Source of the DNA: Syngnathus acus
Lineage: Eukaryota > Chordata > Actinopteri > Syngnathiformes > Syngnathidae
Length of the DNA: 64,000 nt
Assembly: GCF_901709675.1 (NCBI RefSeq)
Contig: NC_051098.1
Coordinates: 17,221,932 to 17,285,931, forward strand
Direction of reading: 5' to 3'
Position numbers and translations under genes: made by a program. The notes beneath the pieces were generated by a model. That model saw only the letters and a list, made by a program, of their open reading frames with translations. It made no database searches and was not told the origin of the DNA. This document shows, in pieces, positions 50,962-61,455 of the stretch (the first letter of the stretch is position 1; the number at the start of each line of letters is the position of its first letter).

Positions 50962-51074
50962 GCGCCGCATACGGACCGCGTACGGACCGCGTACGGGCCG
51001 CGTACGGGCCGCGTACGGACCGTGTAAGGACCGCGTACGGACCGCGAACCGACCGCGGACGGACCGCGGACGGA
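50962..51074 (+). repeat. 11-bp CpG-rich minisatellite
   Basis: About ten copies of an 11-bp unit (GCGTACGGACC with variants GCGTACGGGCC, GCGGACGGACC), 2-3 CpG per unit, in otherwise CpG-poor surroundings. Confidence 0.9.
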
Positions 51075-53350
51075 TCATGCAAGTTCAAGCTTTTGCTGCA
51101 CCGTATTTGCATTGTTGTTGGTGCTTTTATGTATTGCTTTAGAGAAAATGAGACAAATTGCTTCAGAACGCGATGCCTTCGCCTCTCAACGCTACTTCTG
51201 GAACAAACGAGTGTTGAGATCCGGGGTTCTGCTGTATCTGTGTTGGTGTGTGAGTGTGTGTGTGAGGTTACCTTTGAGATAGCAATTTAACAGCTGAGTA
51301 CACAAGTACACACACACACACACACACACACGGCTTACTACACACTAGGGAGCTGAGACAGCATCACAGAAAAAAGCCTGATCCAAAGAGACAACTAAGA
51401 ATTGTTCACAACCATGTGTATGTGTGCATCTGTGTGCGTGTGCAAGTGTATGTAAAAGGCACACTTTGTCAATTTAACATTATCAGACGACTGATAGCTC
51501 TAATTCTCTCGCCACGCACGCACACACACACACTGTGTCTGTGACAGCAGAGGTGACTTTTGAGGAAATGCTGCGGAAGTAGAGGAACTAGGAAGATGAA
51601 TAAAACACAGTTAAGGGGATGAAGACTACTTATCATCATGATGGGTGACAGATGATTGAGAGCTGTCAGTCATCAGGAGGAAAAAAGTTCAACAGAGCAG
51701 CTGACATGTTCACGTCCAACGTCATCAGCTCGACTTTCAGTGAGTACGCTCCAAATACTCGGCTTTGGGTTTGACGTGCTGGGGATACAAATGCTGCGCC
51801 GCGCACACACAGAATAGGCACCTGTGTGTGGGGCTCTATCGAAACACAAGGAATTGATGTTATCTCCCAAACACACACACACGCGCTTGAGGCGGCGGTG
51901 ATGAAACCAAGATTGAGGACAGCCATGTAGGTGAGGAGGAGGAAGGTGAAGAGAAGGATGAAGGCTAGCAAATGCAAATGTGTTTGCACGGCACGGGGGT
52001 GTGCGACACGAGGAGACACGCCGTGTGTGCGTGCGTGCGCATGTGTTTGCGTGTTCCCATCTGGCGCGGCGCCGTTCTATTGAGGATTCCCACTATCTGG
52101 GTCTCCCGCAGTGAATGTTAAACAGCGATGAGGAGGAACAGGAAGTGCTCTTCCCCTTACGTAAGATCCCAGCGGACGTCCTCACGTTTCGCACGCATTT
52201 GGTTCATTCCGACAGGCGCCGGCCGACATTGTGGCGGAATCTGGGGCGGCTGAGCTTCACTCTCTTGCAAATTTCCCCAAATTGGAGCCTCCTGATCTTC
52301 ATCACTACTTCAAGCACCTCCTAGCCTCCGAGCTGCTTTTTCGACAGCAAACTGCAAATAAGGCTCTCTCGCACACATGATAAAAAGCACCAAAGTGAGT
52401 CAGTGTTGGATGTGATGAGGATGAAGATGAGGGGGCGGGCACTGCTGCTCAGATTACTCATTAAGGGAGACCATCATGACGAGGAGGAGGAAGATGATGA
52501 GAACAAACAAGATGAAGATGATGACCCCAACTGTCCGTGCGGCACTCGGTTGACCTCAGCTGACCTCTGGCGCTTCAATGTCATTGGCTGATGTGGACAC
52601 TCCCCAACATTGGAACTCTGACCTTGCCGGCGGGCCTTCTGTGTTTGTTTTTTTGTTTTCATTTTGAAACGTGATAATTGATGCAAATGAGCTCGACAAA
52701 GAGACATCAAAGGCAGTGGAAGAAGCCTGTTTGGACAAGATAAAAGCAGAAAACACCAGCCGTCGTCATTGGAAGGAGCTGCTTGGAACACAGGACAAAC
52801 CCCAGGTAGGAGGGTTATAGCCTCCCAGTTGATGTACACCTGACAATTATTGTTGTCAAAGGTTAGTGCCAAAGGTTCATAGAAAATACGTACATTTGCA
52901 CGTAGCCTACGGTGTGCTCAGGTTCCCTTTGGGGTACCCCACGTTCAGTTCCAGATCACACGGAATGAAAGCTGCTTTCTTTTCTGATTTCTAGGTCTTG
53001 CGTCTGCACTCCGGTGGATCCCCCCTTTCAGCACAGCTGCTCGCTTTTATGAGAGTCTTCTGCGTGACTGAGGGCAAGACCTACAGCGTACAGTAACATC
53101 TTGACAACGGAGTATCCACTACCAACTACTCACGACATTCAGCGAACATGACGGGAGCCGGTAAAGGAAAGAAGTGTATCGAAAGAGACCACGGCCGGAT
53201 TGAGGCGCGCACAGACAACCACACTGTTCAGAGCTGTCAACCCCCAACTCTTCATCAAGCGCGTAAGAGACGCATAAGCCCTGCCCGATATTGTACGAAC
53301 ATTTTTCTGTTTGAGACAGTCTGAATAGGAGCCGCACCAAAGGAAAAAAA
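51075..53350. other. No gene recognised
   Basis: Contains short (CA)n tracts (about 51310-51332, 51515-51532, 51870-51885) and a (GAG/GAT)n patch near 52478-52525. Open frames are short and resemble no family known to me. Confidence 0.4.
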
Positions 53351-53354
53351 TGAA

Positions 53355-54310
53355 GTCCGCTTTTGGTCTGGACCAAACAAGCGGAATAAAGGATTTTTCT
53401 GGTCTGAATAAACCTTGAGATAAGATATCCTTGTCAGATAACATTGAAAATTAATATTCAGGTATATACGTACATACAGACAAGGGAGCCAAATTCAAAG
53501 CGGATGGATCTGCGAAAACAATATCTGCTCTTTTGCGGTTCATCCTCAAAGTTATCAAGAGTTATGGAGCAGCCCCAAGTCAAACGAAAGGTTTCTGCTG
53601 TGTGGGACCATGGGATGTACTAAAATGTCAATTCAATGTTTTCTAGATAACCTTTGGCAACATCTGGACATTGAAGTGGTCAGACAAAGCAAAAGTGCTA
53701 CCCAGCCGATGCCATCCAGGAGGTTCACAGATATCTGGCAGAGGGCAATATTGCCAGGTCCCAGGATCCAATCAGATACTGGGACAATCAAAAGACCCAT
53801 TACCCAAACCTCTTCCGGCTTGCGTTGCAATTTCTGTGCCGTGTGAGCGGGGGTTTTCAACGGCTGGAGAAATTGTGTCCAAAAAGCGCAACAGGCTCAA
53901 TTTCAAGACGTTGGAAAAACTTTGTGTTTTGAATAAAAACTTGTAAAAAACAAATACCAGTGCACAAGCACCCTCCTTCACAACACGTTCACTTTGATTT
54001 TCATGTTATGATACATGTTCACATTATTTATTTTTACTCAAAACAATAAGTTGTGGCAGTGAAGTGCAGATGAGAAAAAAAAAGAAAGCTAAGAACAGCG
54101 TCGAACCTTGCGTCATCATGCACGTGAGGCGGACGGGCAAACTTGTGTGCTATTGTGTCTACGCTAAACACCGCAAGATAAAAAAATAAAACAGCGCTTT
54201 TGGTCCGGCCCAAACAAGAGGACTAAAAGACCTGGAGTCTGAATAAACCCTGAGATAAGATTTCCTTAATGAGATAACAATAAAAATAATATTAAGGTAT
54301 ATACATACCA
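53355..54310 (+). repeat. Pair of direct repeats around a hAT remnant
   Basis: Blocks at about 53357-53480 and 54197-54310 share TGAATAAACC, TGAGATAAGAT and a TAAGGTATATAC-like end in the same order, about 840 bp apart. They flank the transposase remnant at 53610-53946. Whether they belong to one element is not clear. Confidence 0.5.
53610..53946 (+). pseudogene. hAT transposase C-terminal (dimerisation) domain, frameshifted
   Basis: One frame has DPIRYWDNQKTHYPNLFRLA and the next has VPCERGFSTAG, KKRNRLNF and a final LNKNL; both are hallmarks of the hAT C-terminal domain. The change of frame lies near 53830-53845, so the copy is inactive. The N-terminal transposase part is absent. Confidence 0.75.
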
Positions 54311-54330
54311 CGATTGTGAGTGATGTAAGT

Positions 54331-54794
54331 CAGTGGTCCCCATTCACCGGGCCCGGGTCACTTGGTACTGGGCCGCGGAGCCGCACAGGAAAAAAAATTT
54401 GATGATCAATTCATTCAGGTTAAGACGCTCGTCCCGGTCACGTGACATGTTTCCCCAGTCGAGCCCGCAAAGCTAGCAAAAATGAGTAAGAATTTATTTT
54501 GAAAAATATAAAAAATTTGGCGAATCTCTCCCAATTACATCTGTCGGTGCATCTGAAAAATAAGGACTCTTGACACAGGGCGCTCGTCTCGGTCACGTGA
54601 CATGTCACCACAGTCAAGCCCGCGAGGCAAGCAAAAATGAGCAAGAAACTGAGAAGTTTGGAAAGCTTCTTCGGAAAGGGAAAAACGTCCAATGAGGACA
54701 CTGAAGAAGAAGAGGCTACGACTTCTAAGAAAAGGAAAGCTGCATTTAAAAGAACATTTCTGGAGTCCTACTTAAAATATGGATTGGACCACTG
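54331..54794 (+). mobile_element. 464-bp hAT element with 8-bp target duplication
   Basis: Begins CAGTGGTCCCC and ends GGACCACTG, with ATGTAAGT duplicated at 54323-54330 and 54795-54802. It keeps the first codons of the same BED-type transposase as the copy at 41.4 kb (MSKKLRSLESFFGKGK from 54637) and then jumps to the right end, so it is an internal-deletion derivative. Confidence 0.9.
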
Positions 54795-54802
54795 ATGTAA
54801 GT

Positions 54803-55155
54803 CACCCCGCTCACTCTTTGTTCGATCTTCTGCCCTCTGGGAAGAGGTACAGGAGCCTGCGGTCCCGCACCACCAGACTCGCCAACAGCTTCGTACTCCA
54901 GGCTGTTAGGATCCTGAACTCTCTCCCCCCTTCTGCGTAGCGTCCTGTACTTTTGCGCTATGTTCTGACTGTCTGCTGTATGCACACTTGCTCCGTTTTG
55001 CTCCTCTTATTTGTTGTGTTATTTATTTATTATTTATTCATCACTCTTATTATTCATTGTTTGTGCCTTCTTGTTTTTATTTTGTGTTGTTTACTTGTAT
55101 GCATGTCGTGTACTATGTCTCGTCACCGTGGGATAGTGGAAACGTAATTTCAATT
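54803..55155 (+). mobile_element. LINE 3' end (Rex1-like)
   Basis: From 54803 the frame reads HPAHSLFDLLPSGKRYRSL and on to an ILNSLPPSA end with a stop near 54940, the typical C-terminus of teleost Rex1/L2-type reverse transcriptases. A T-rich 3' UTR follows. The hAT element at 54331-54794 sits inside its coding end. Confidence 0.7.
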
Positions 55156-55177
55156 TCTTTGTGCGTCTTGGCGTGTG

Positions 55178-55800
55178 AAGAGTCATGTGACGCGGACATG
55201 ACGTCAATGGGCGGCACTACCGCCGAAATTCAAATCTGTGGGCGTGGCTCGCAACAGGAATCTAGGAAGGCGCCAATGCCGGTGAACGAAACACAGCGGA
55301 CAGTAACACGACGACTAACAAGAGAAATATTTTTATTTTCTGCTTGCAACTGGACCGTCTAGAGCGTACACGGTAAATACAACTCATTGTTTTTAAAAAG
55401 AAGTACTTTTGTAGCCCTGAAAAGCGAGTGAGTGTGGCGTTTGGGGGGGGGGGGGGGGGACGTCGAACTCGGCGTCTGCTTCCAGCCATAGACGCCGAAT
55501 TTCGACGATTCTTTCTGGTCAACGGTTGTAAATTATTGCGTTGATTAAAAAAAAGAAAACTTTATTTAACTCTACTTTTAACTTTACCGTTTCAGATAAG
55601 CGGGTATTACGTCGCAGTCATGTGACGTCAATAGGCGGAAATCCCGCCAAGATTCAAATCTGTGGGCGCGGATTGCCGTGAGCGCGACAGCGGATACAAA
55701 CACGACGATTATCAACAGAAATATCTTTATTTTCTGCTTGCAACTGGACCGTCTAGAGCGTACACGGTAGGTAAATACAACTCATTGTGTTTAGAGATTT
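55178..55800 (+). repeat. Duplicated block with TGACGTCA-type sites
   Basis: Copies at about 55178-55400 and 55613-55797 share CATGTGACG, ATGACGTCAAT or TGACGTCAATAGG, TTCAAATCTGTGGGCG and AACTGGACCGTCTAGAGCGT in order. Between them is a poly-G tract (55443-55459). No open frame of note was seen. Confidence 0.75.
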
Positions 55801-55885
55801 ACGTTTGTGTAGTTTGACTGAAGTTGTCGATGTAGCTAGCGTTCACTGTGTAATAGCAATGTGTAGCTGAGTAGCTAACCCTAGC

Positions 55886-55970
55886 TCAGGGGTGGCCAAC
55901 CAGTCAGAGACTAAGAGCCACATTTCTTTTACTGTGTACCGTTGTTGTTCTTGATTTGGTTCCCCCGTGA
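55886..55970 (+). mobile_element. hAT-like terminus beside the palindrome
   Basis: CAGGGGTGGCCAACC at about 55888, followed by GAGCCACATTTCTTTTACTG, has the look of a vertebrate hAT left end. The matching right end was not found. Confidence 0.45.
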
Positions 55971-57794
55971 GATTTTGTTCCCCCTGCCGCGGGAGCGCGC
56001 ACGCCTTATTTGGAAAGCGAAAAACCGATGTCGTACGGCGTCAGCACTACGTTGTTTTCAATAAAAACATGAAGAACTCATGTTTGCGTCAGTCAATTTT
56101 AATTTTCATAAAGGATTGTTCTTATTTGATGTCTTTAAATTCATCCGCGTTATGCCATTGAAGCGGGGTGCATTCAAAGACCAGTCGTACAGACGGAACA
56201 CTCATTCACTTCACCAAAAAGCAACAATATAATTAAGTGATCTCTTTGCATAAACCTCGATGCAAAGAAACTCCTCTTTTTGGGTACAGGCTACAAGGAG
56301 TATATATTACAAATACTTAGTGATCATCATTCATCCATCCATCCATCCATTTTATTCCTCAGGTATTTTCAAAGCAAATTAATATTGTTGCATTTATTAA
56401 TTTGCTTTAAAATGACAGCGCAATATAATTAAAAGCTGACACTATAGCAATGTCAAACGTGTTCATTTAAGAAAAAGCCACACACGTTTTGTGATCAAAT
56501 CTTTCATAACGAGAATGATTTGAGTGAATTGATTTGAATGAATAATTGAGAAGAGATTTCAGTTCTGAAGGCTCCTTTTGTCCCAAGCAAAGTGACAGAT
56601 GGTGGGGAGGGGGGATAAAAATTGTAACAGGAATTCTATAAAAATGTCAAGCCGTGAGGATATGTTCCCCCCCCTTATTTTGAGAACGGTGAGTGCTGGA
56701 CTCCAGATGTTTTTTTTCTGTCTTCCTGGGGGTCTGTTCAGGTTGTGTGAAAAATTTGAACAGGTTCCCTCATTCCTAGGCCAAATTACAGGGGGGGGGG
56801 ACACATCCTCACAGCTGCCCGGTGAGGATATGTCCCCCCCCCCCCTTATTTGGAGAACGGTGAGTGCTGGACTCCAGCGTTTTTTCACTCACCGTTCTCA
56901 AAATAAGGGGGGGGAACATATCCTCACGGGGCAGCTGTGAGGATTTGTTCCACCCCTGTAATTTGGCCTAGGAATGAGGGAACCTGTTCAACATTTTCAC
57001 ACAACCTGAACAGACCCCCAGGAAGACAGAAAAAAAAAACAGCTGCAGTCCAGCACTCACCGTTCTCAAAATAAAAAGGGGGGAAGGGGGGGGAACATAT
57101 CCTCACGGCTTGACATTTTTATAGAGTTCCTTACAATTTTTATCCCCCCTCCCCACCATCTGTCACTTTGCTTGGGACAAAAGGAGCCTTCAGAACTGAA
57201 ATCTCTTCTCAATTATTCATTCAAATCAATTCACTCATCATTCTCGTTATGAAAGATTTGATCACAAAACGTGTGTGGCTTTTTCTTAAATGAACACGTT
57301 TGACATTGCTACAGTGTCAGCTTTTAATTATAATGCGCTGTCATTTTAAAGCAAATTAATAAATGCAACAATATTAATTTGCTTTGAAAATACCTGAGGA
57401 ATAAAATGGATGGATGGATGAATGATGATCACAATTAAGTATAAAGTCTCCTTTGTAATATATACTCCTTGTAGCCTGTACCCAAAAAGAGGAGTTTCTT
57501 TGCATCGAGGTTTATGCAAAGAGATCACTTAATTATATTGTTGCTTTTTGGTGAAGGGAATGAGTGTTCCGACTGTACGACTGGTCTTTGAATGCACCCC
57601 GCTTCAATGGCACAACGCGGATTAATTTAAAGACATCAAATGAGAAGAATCCTTTATGAAAATTAAAATTGACTGACGCAAACGTGAGGTCTTCATGTTT
57701 TTATTGAAAACAACGTAGTGCTGACGCCGTACGACATCGGTTTTTCGCTTTTCAAATAAGGCGTGCGCGCTCCCGCGGCAGGGGGAACAAAATC
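55971..57794. repeat. 1.8-kb near-perfect palindrome
   Basis: The left arm 55971-56866 and right arm 56886-57794 are inverse copies over almost their full length, with a 19-bp spacer at 56867-56885. The outer ends are GATTTTGTTCCCCCTGCCGC and its inverse; the inner ends are GAGAACGGTGAGTG and its inverse. The arms carry poly-G/C runs and repeated GTGAGGATATG blocks. No protein-coding capacity was recognised inside the arms. Confidence 0.9.
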
Positions 57795-57797
57795 AAG

Positions 57798-58291
57798 CGC
57801 AACACCGTAAAGAGGGAGAGGGCAGCCAATGATCTTCTGTGCTGTGTTGATGACCTCTTGGAGCTTTTTCCTCTGAGCAGCAGTGCAGCTGGAGTACCAA
57901 ACACGTATACAGTACGTTAAAGTGCTTCTATGGAGCAGCGATAGAAGGACACCAGCAGTCTCTGTGTAATGCTGTGCCTCCTCAGCACCCTTAAAAAGTA
58001 GAGTCTCTGCTGGGCCTTTTTAAGCAGCTCAGAGGTGTTCACGCCCCAGGTGAAGTCCTCCTCGATGTGGACTCCCAGGTAGCGGAAGGAGGACACCCTC
58101 TTCACACAGACCCCGTCGATGATAAGTGGTGGAATGTCCGTTTTATTTTTCCTCCGAAAATCAATGACCAGTTCTTGGGTTTTAGCCGTGTTTAGGAGCA
58201 GATTGTTCTCTCCACACCACTCCGATAGCTGGACCACTTCGTCCCTGTAGGCAGACTCATCCCCCTTTGAGATATTCAAAAGCATATTCAA
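57798..58291 (-). pseudogene. LINE reverse transcriptase C-terminal fragment
   Basis: The minus-strand frame contains LLLNTAKTQELVIDFRRK, FRYLGVHIEEDFTWG and KKAQQRLYFLRVLRRH, the region after the YADD box in Rex1/L2-type reverse transcriptases. A frame shift or stop near 57905 separates it from a further piece (KKLQEVIN, CPLPL). It is cut at its 3' side by the palindrome. The catalytic YADD motif is not included. Confidence 0.8.
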
Positions 58292-60370
58292 ACTGTCTAA
58301 TTCCGAACATTCATGTTATTCCACTCGGTCTTATTACCAACTTCTATCAATTCAACTAAGTGTTTAATATGTCCTATCAGGGCTGAAGTCAAAATTTGGC
58401 ACCATCATGTGGTGAAATCTGGAATTGCAGCACATCCAATTTTGCCTGGGAACAAACAAAAGTTTTGAAAAGAAGGCCATTAGAATTATAAACAAATCTG
58501 ATTACCTTGAAAATAATAACAAGCTATTTCTTAAATCACAAATTCTTCAATTCAAAGATTTGGTAGATTATCAGACTGCTCAAATGATGCTCTGAGTGAA
58601 GCAAAACTGTTTACCTAAAAAATATTCAAAAGCATATTCAAACTATGTCTAATTCAGAACATTCATGTTATTCCACTCGGTCTTATTACCAACTTCTATC
58701 AATTCAACTGTGTTTAATATTTCCTATCATGGCTCAAGTCAAAATTTGGCACCATCATGTGGTGAAATCTGGAATTGCAGCACATCCAATTTTGCCTGGG
58801 AACAAACAGATTAAATAAGTCTTACTTCTTGCCACTCCTTCTCAAACAAGTAAACTCTGCCCATTTTGCGCAGTAGATGTTCTGTTAATACCTAGTATTT
58901 ATACAAAGTCATAATTTAAATTACTTTCAACATTCATTCATCCATTCAACCACCGTTACTCCCCTCGCTCTTATTACCAACTTCTGTCGATTTAACTAAG
59001 CGTTTAATACATCCTATCAGGTCTCAAGTAATGATTTGGCACCATGCATCCAATTTTGCCAGGGAACAAAAATAGATTAAATAAGCTAAATAAGTCTTCT
59101 TCCTATTAAATGAGTTTAATACGCCCTATCAGGTCCCAAGTCAAGATTTTGGCACCGTACTTTGTTGAAATTTGCAATTGCAGCAAATCCAATTTTGCCT
59201 GGGAACAAAAATAGATTAAATAAACTAAATAAGTCTTGTTCCCATTAAATAAATTAAATAAGTCTTGCTTGTTCCCACTCCTTTTCAAAAAAAGTAGTTT
59301 AAAACGAGGGCCCCTCCCTCAACCTTTAACCCTAACCCCGCACGTCACATTGTGTTGTATCTGCGAATATTGGTTGTGGCCAAATGATAGTTTTCTTTCA
59401 TTCCTTTAGGTTCCACGGTGTTCTTTGGCTGTATGTTTTCCACTGTAAGAAGGATAAAAATACAAAGTACAACGGTTGCACGTTGGCGAAGACGTCTCCG
59501 GTGAGTCCTTCCTTCCTTTTTATTCATGGAAAAGTCACAGACAACAATAGCTAAAGTAACACATTGTTAGAGGTTACAAACTACATTTGTCTTAAATTGG
59601 ATAGATGACTTGTTCCCACACCTTTTCAAACAAGTAAACTGGCCATTTTGTGCAGGAGATTTTCTGTTTATACCTAGTATTTATACAGTCATAATTTAAA
59701 TGAACAAATAAGATTCATTCACTCACTCATTCATTCAAAATATCCAAAGTTGTGTGTGCTATTTGTAATTGAGAATAGATTTCATGTTACTCCACTCGCT
59801 CATACGACCAACTTCTATCAATTTAACTAGGCGTTTAATACGTCCTATCAGGTCTCAAGTCAAGATTTGGCACTGTGCTTTGTTGAAATTTGCAATTGCA
59901 GCAAATCCAATTTTGCCTGGGAACAAAAATAGATTAAACAAACTAAATAAGTCTGACTTCTTCCCATTAAATAAATGAAATAAGTCTCTCTTCTTCACAG
60001 TCCTTTTCAAACAAGTAAACTGGCCATTTTGTGCAGTAGTTTTTGTGTTCACACCTAGTATTTATCCCAAATCATAATTGAAATGACTTCATTCATTCAT
60101 TTTGGAAATTTGAAATTCCAGCAAATCCATTCTTTCCGATAAATAAATAAGTCTTACTTCTTCCCTTTAAATGAATGAAATAAGTCTTACTTCCCACTCC
60201 TTTTCAAACAAGTAAAGTCTGCCCATTTTGTGTAGTATATTTTCTGTTTATACCTAGTATTTATACAAAATCATAATTAAAATGACAATTAGCAAATAAA
60301 TTAATTAATTTACTCCAAAGTCTTTAATATGTCCTATTAAGTATGATATAAGATTTGTCACCATCCTTAG
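58275..60370. repeat. Degenerate subtelomeric repeat units
   Basis: A unit of roughly 350-380 bp recurs at about 58290, 58650, 58950, 59105, 59780 and 60100, often truncated. Landmarks in order: TTACCAACTTCTATCAATT, TTTAATATGTCCTATCAGG, AAGTCAAAATTTGGCACC, CAGCACATCCAATTTTGCC, GGGAACAAA and TATTTATACAAA. A different segment interrupts it at about 59320-59560. No gene. Confidence 0.8.
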
Positions 60371-60591
60371 GTATAATTTGGATTTGCAGCAGATCAAATA
60401 GACAAATGCATTGGCCAAGTTATTTTAAGAGCACGTGGGGTGATGTGATTTCCTTTGTGAGATGTTTTGCATTTGTGATGTCATACTCTGTTTTTTGTGA
60501 TGTCATACTCTGTAATTGTGCTAAGAGGCTAGGTGCTAAGAGGCTAGGTGCTGAGGTCTGATGTGGTTAGGTGCTGAGGTCTGATGTGGTT
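60371..60591 (+). repeat. Transition zone with short tandem units
   Basis: TGATGTCATACTCTG, GCTAAGAGGCTAGGT and GGTGCTGAGGTCTGATGTGG each occur twice in a row just before the 23-bp array. Confidence 0.8.
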
Positions 60592-61455
60592 AGGTGCTAA
60601 AGGTGACATTTGCAATGTGCTAAAGGTGACATTTGCAATGTGCTAAAGGTGACATTTGCAATGTGCTAAAGGTGACATTTGCAATGTGCTAAAGGTGACA
60701 TTTGCAATGTGCTAAAGGTGACATTTGCTATGTGCTAAAGGTGACATTTGCTATGTGCTAAAGGTGACATTTGCTATGTGCTAAAGGTGACATTTGCTAT
60801 GTGCTAAAGGTGACATTTGCTATGTGCTAAAGGTGACATTTGCTATGTGCTAAAGGTGACATTTGCTATGTGCTAAAGGTGACATTTGCTATGTGCTAAA
60901 GGTGACATTTGCTATGTGCTAAAGGTGACATTTGCTATGTGCTAAAGGTGACATTTGCTATGTGCTAAAGGTGACATTTGCTATGTGCTAAAGGTGACAT
61001 TTGCTATGTGCTAAAGGTGACATTTGCTATGTGCTAAAGGTGACATTTGCTATGTGCTAAAGGTGACATTTGCTATGTGCTAAAGGTGACATTTGCTATG
61101 TGCTAAAGGTGACATTTGCTATGTGCTAAAGGTGACATTTGCTATGTGCTAAAGGTGACATTTGCTATGTGCTAAAGGTGACATTTGCTATGTGCTAAAG
61201 GTGACATTTGCTATGTGCTAAGGTGACATTTGCTATGTGCTAAAGGTGACATTTGCTATGTGCTAAAGGTGACATTGCTATGTGCTAAAGGTGACATTTG
61301 CTATGTGCTAAAGGTGACATTGCTATGTGCTAAAGGTGACATTTGCTATGTGCTAAAGGTGACATTTGCTATGTGCTAAAGGTGACATTTGCTATGGCTA
61401 AAGGTGACATTTGCTATGTGCTAAGGTGACATTTGCTATGGCTAAGGCTGACATT
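60592..61455 (+). repeat. 23-bp minisatellite array, about 37 copies
   Basis: Unit GTGCTAAAGGTGACATTTG plus CTAT. The first five copies have CAAT in place of CTAT; the last ones lose single bases and decay toward the 40-bp satellite. Confidence 0.95.

Noticed and set aside
59345-59527. A small minus-strand gene in the subtelomeric repeats
   Set aside because: 60 codons, no resemblance, no splice or promoter context; only an inserted segment is supported.
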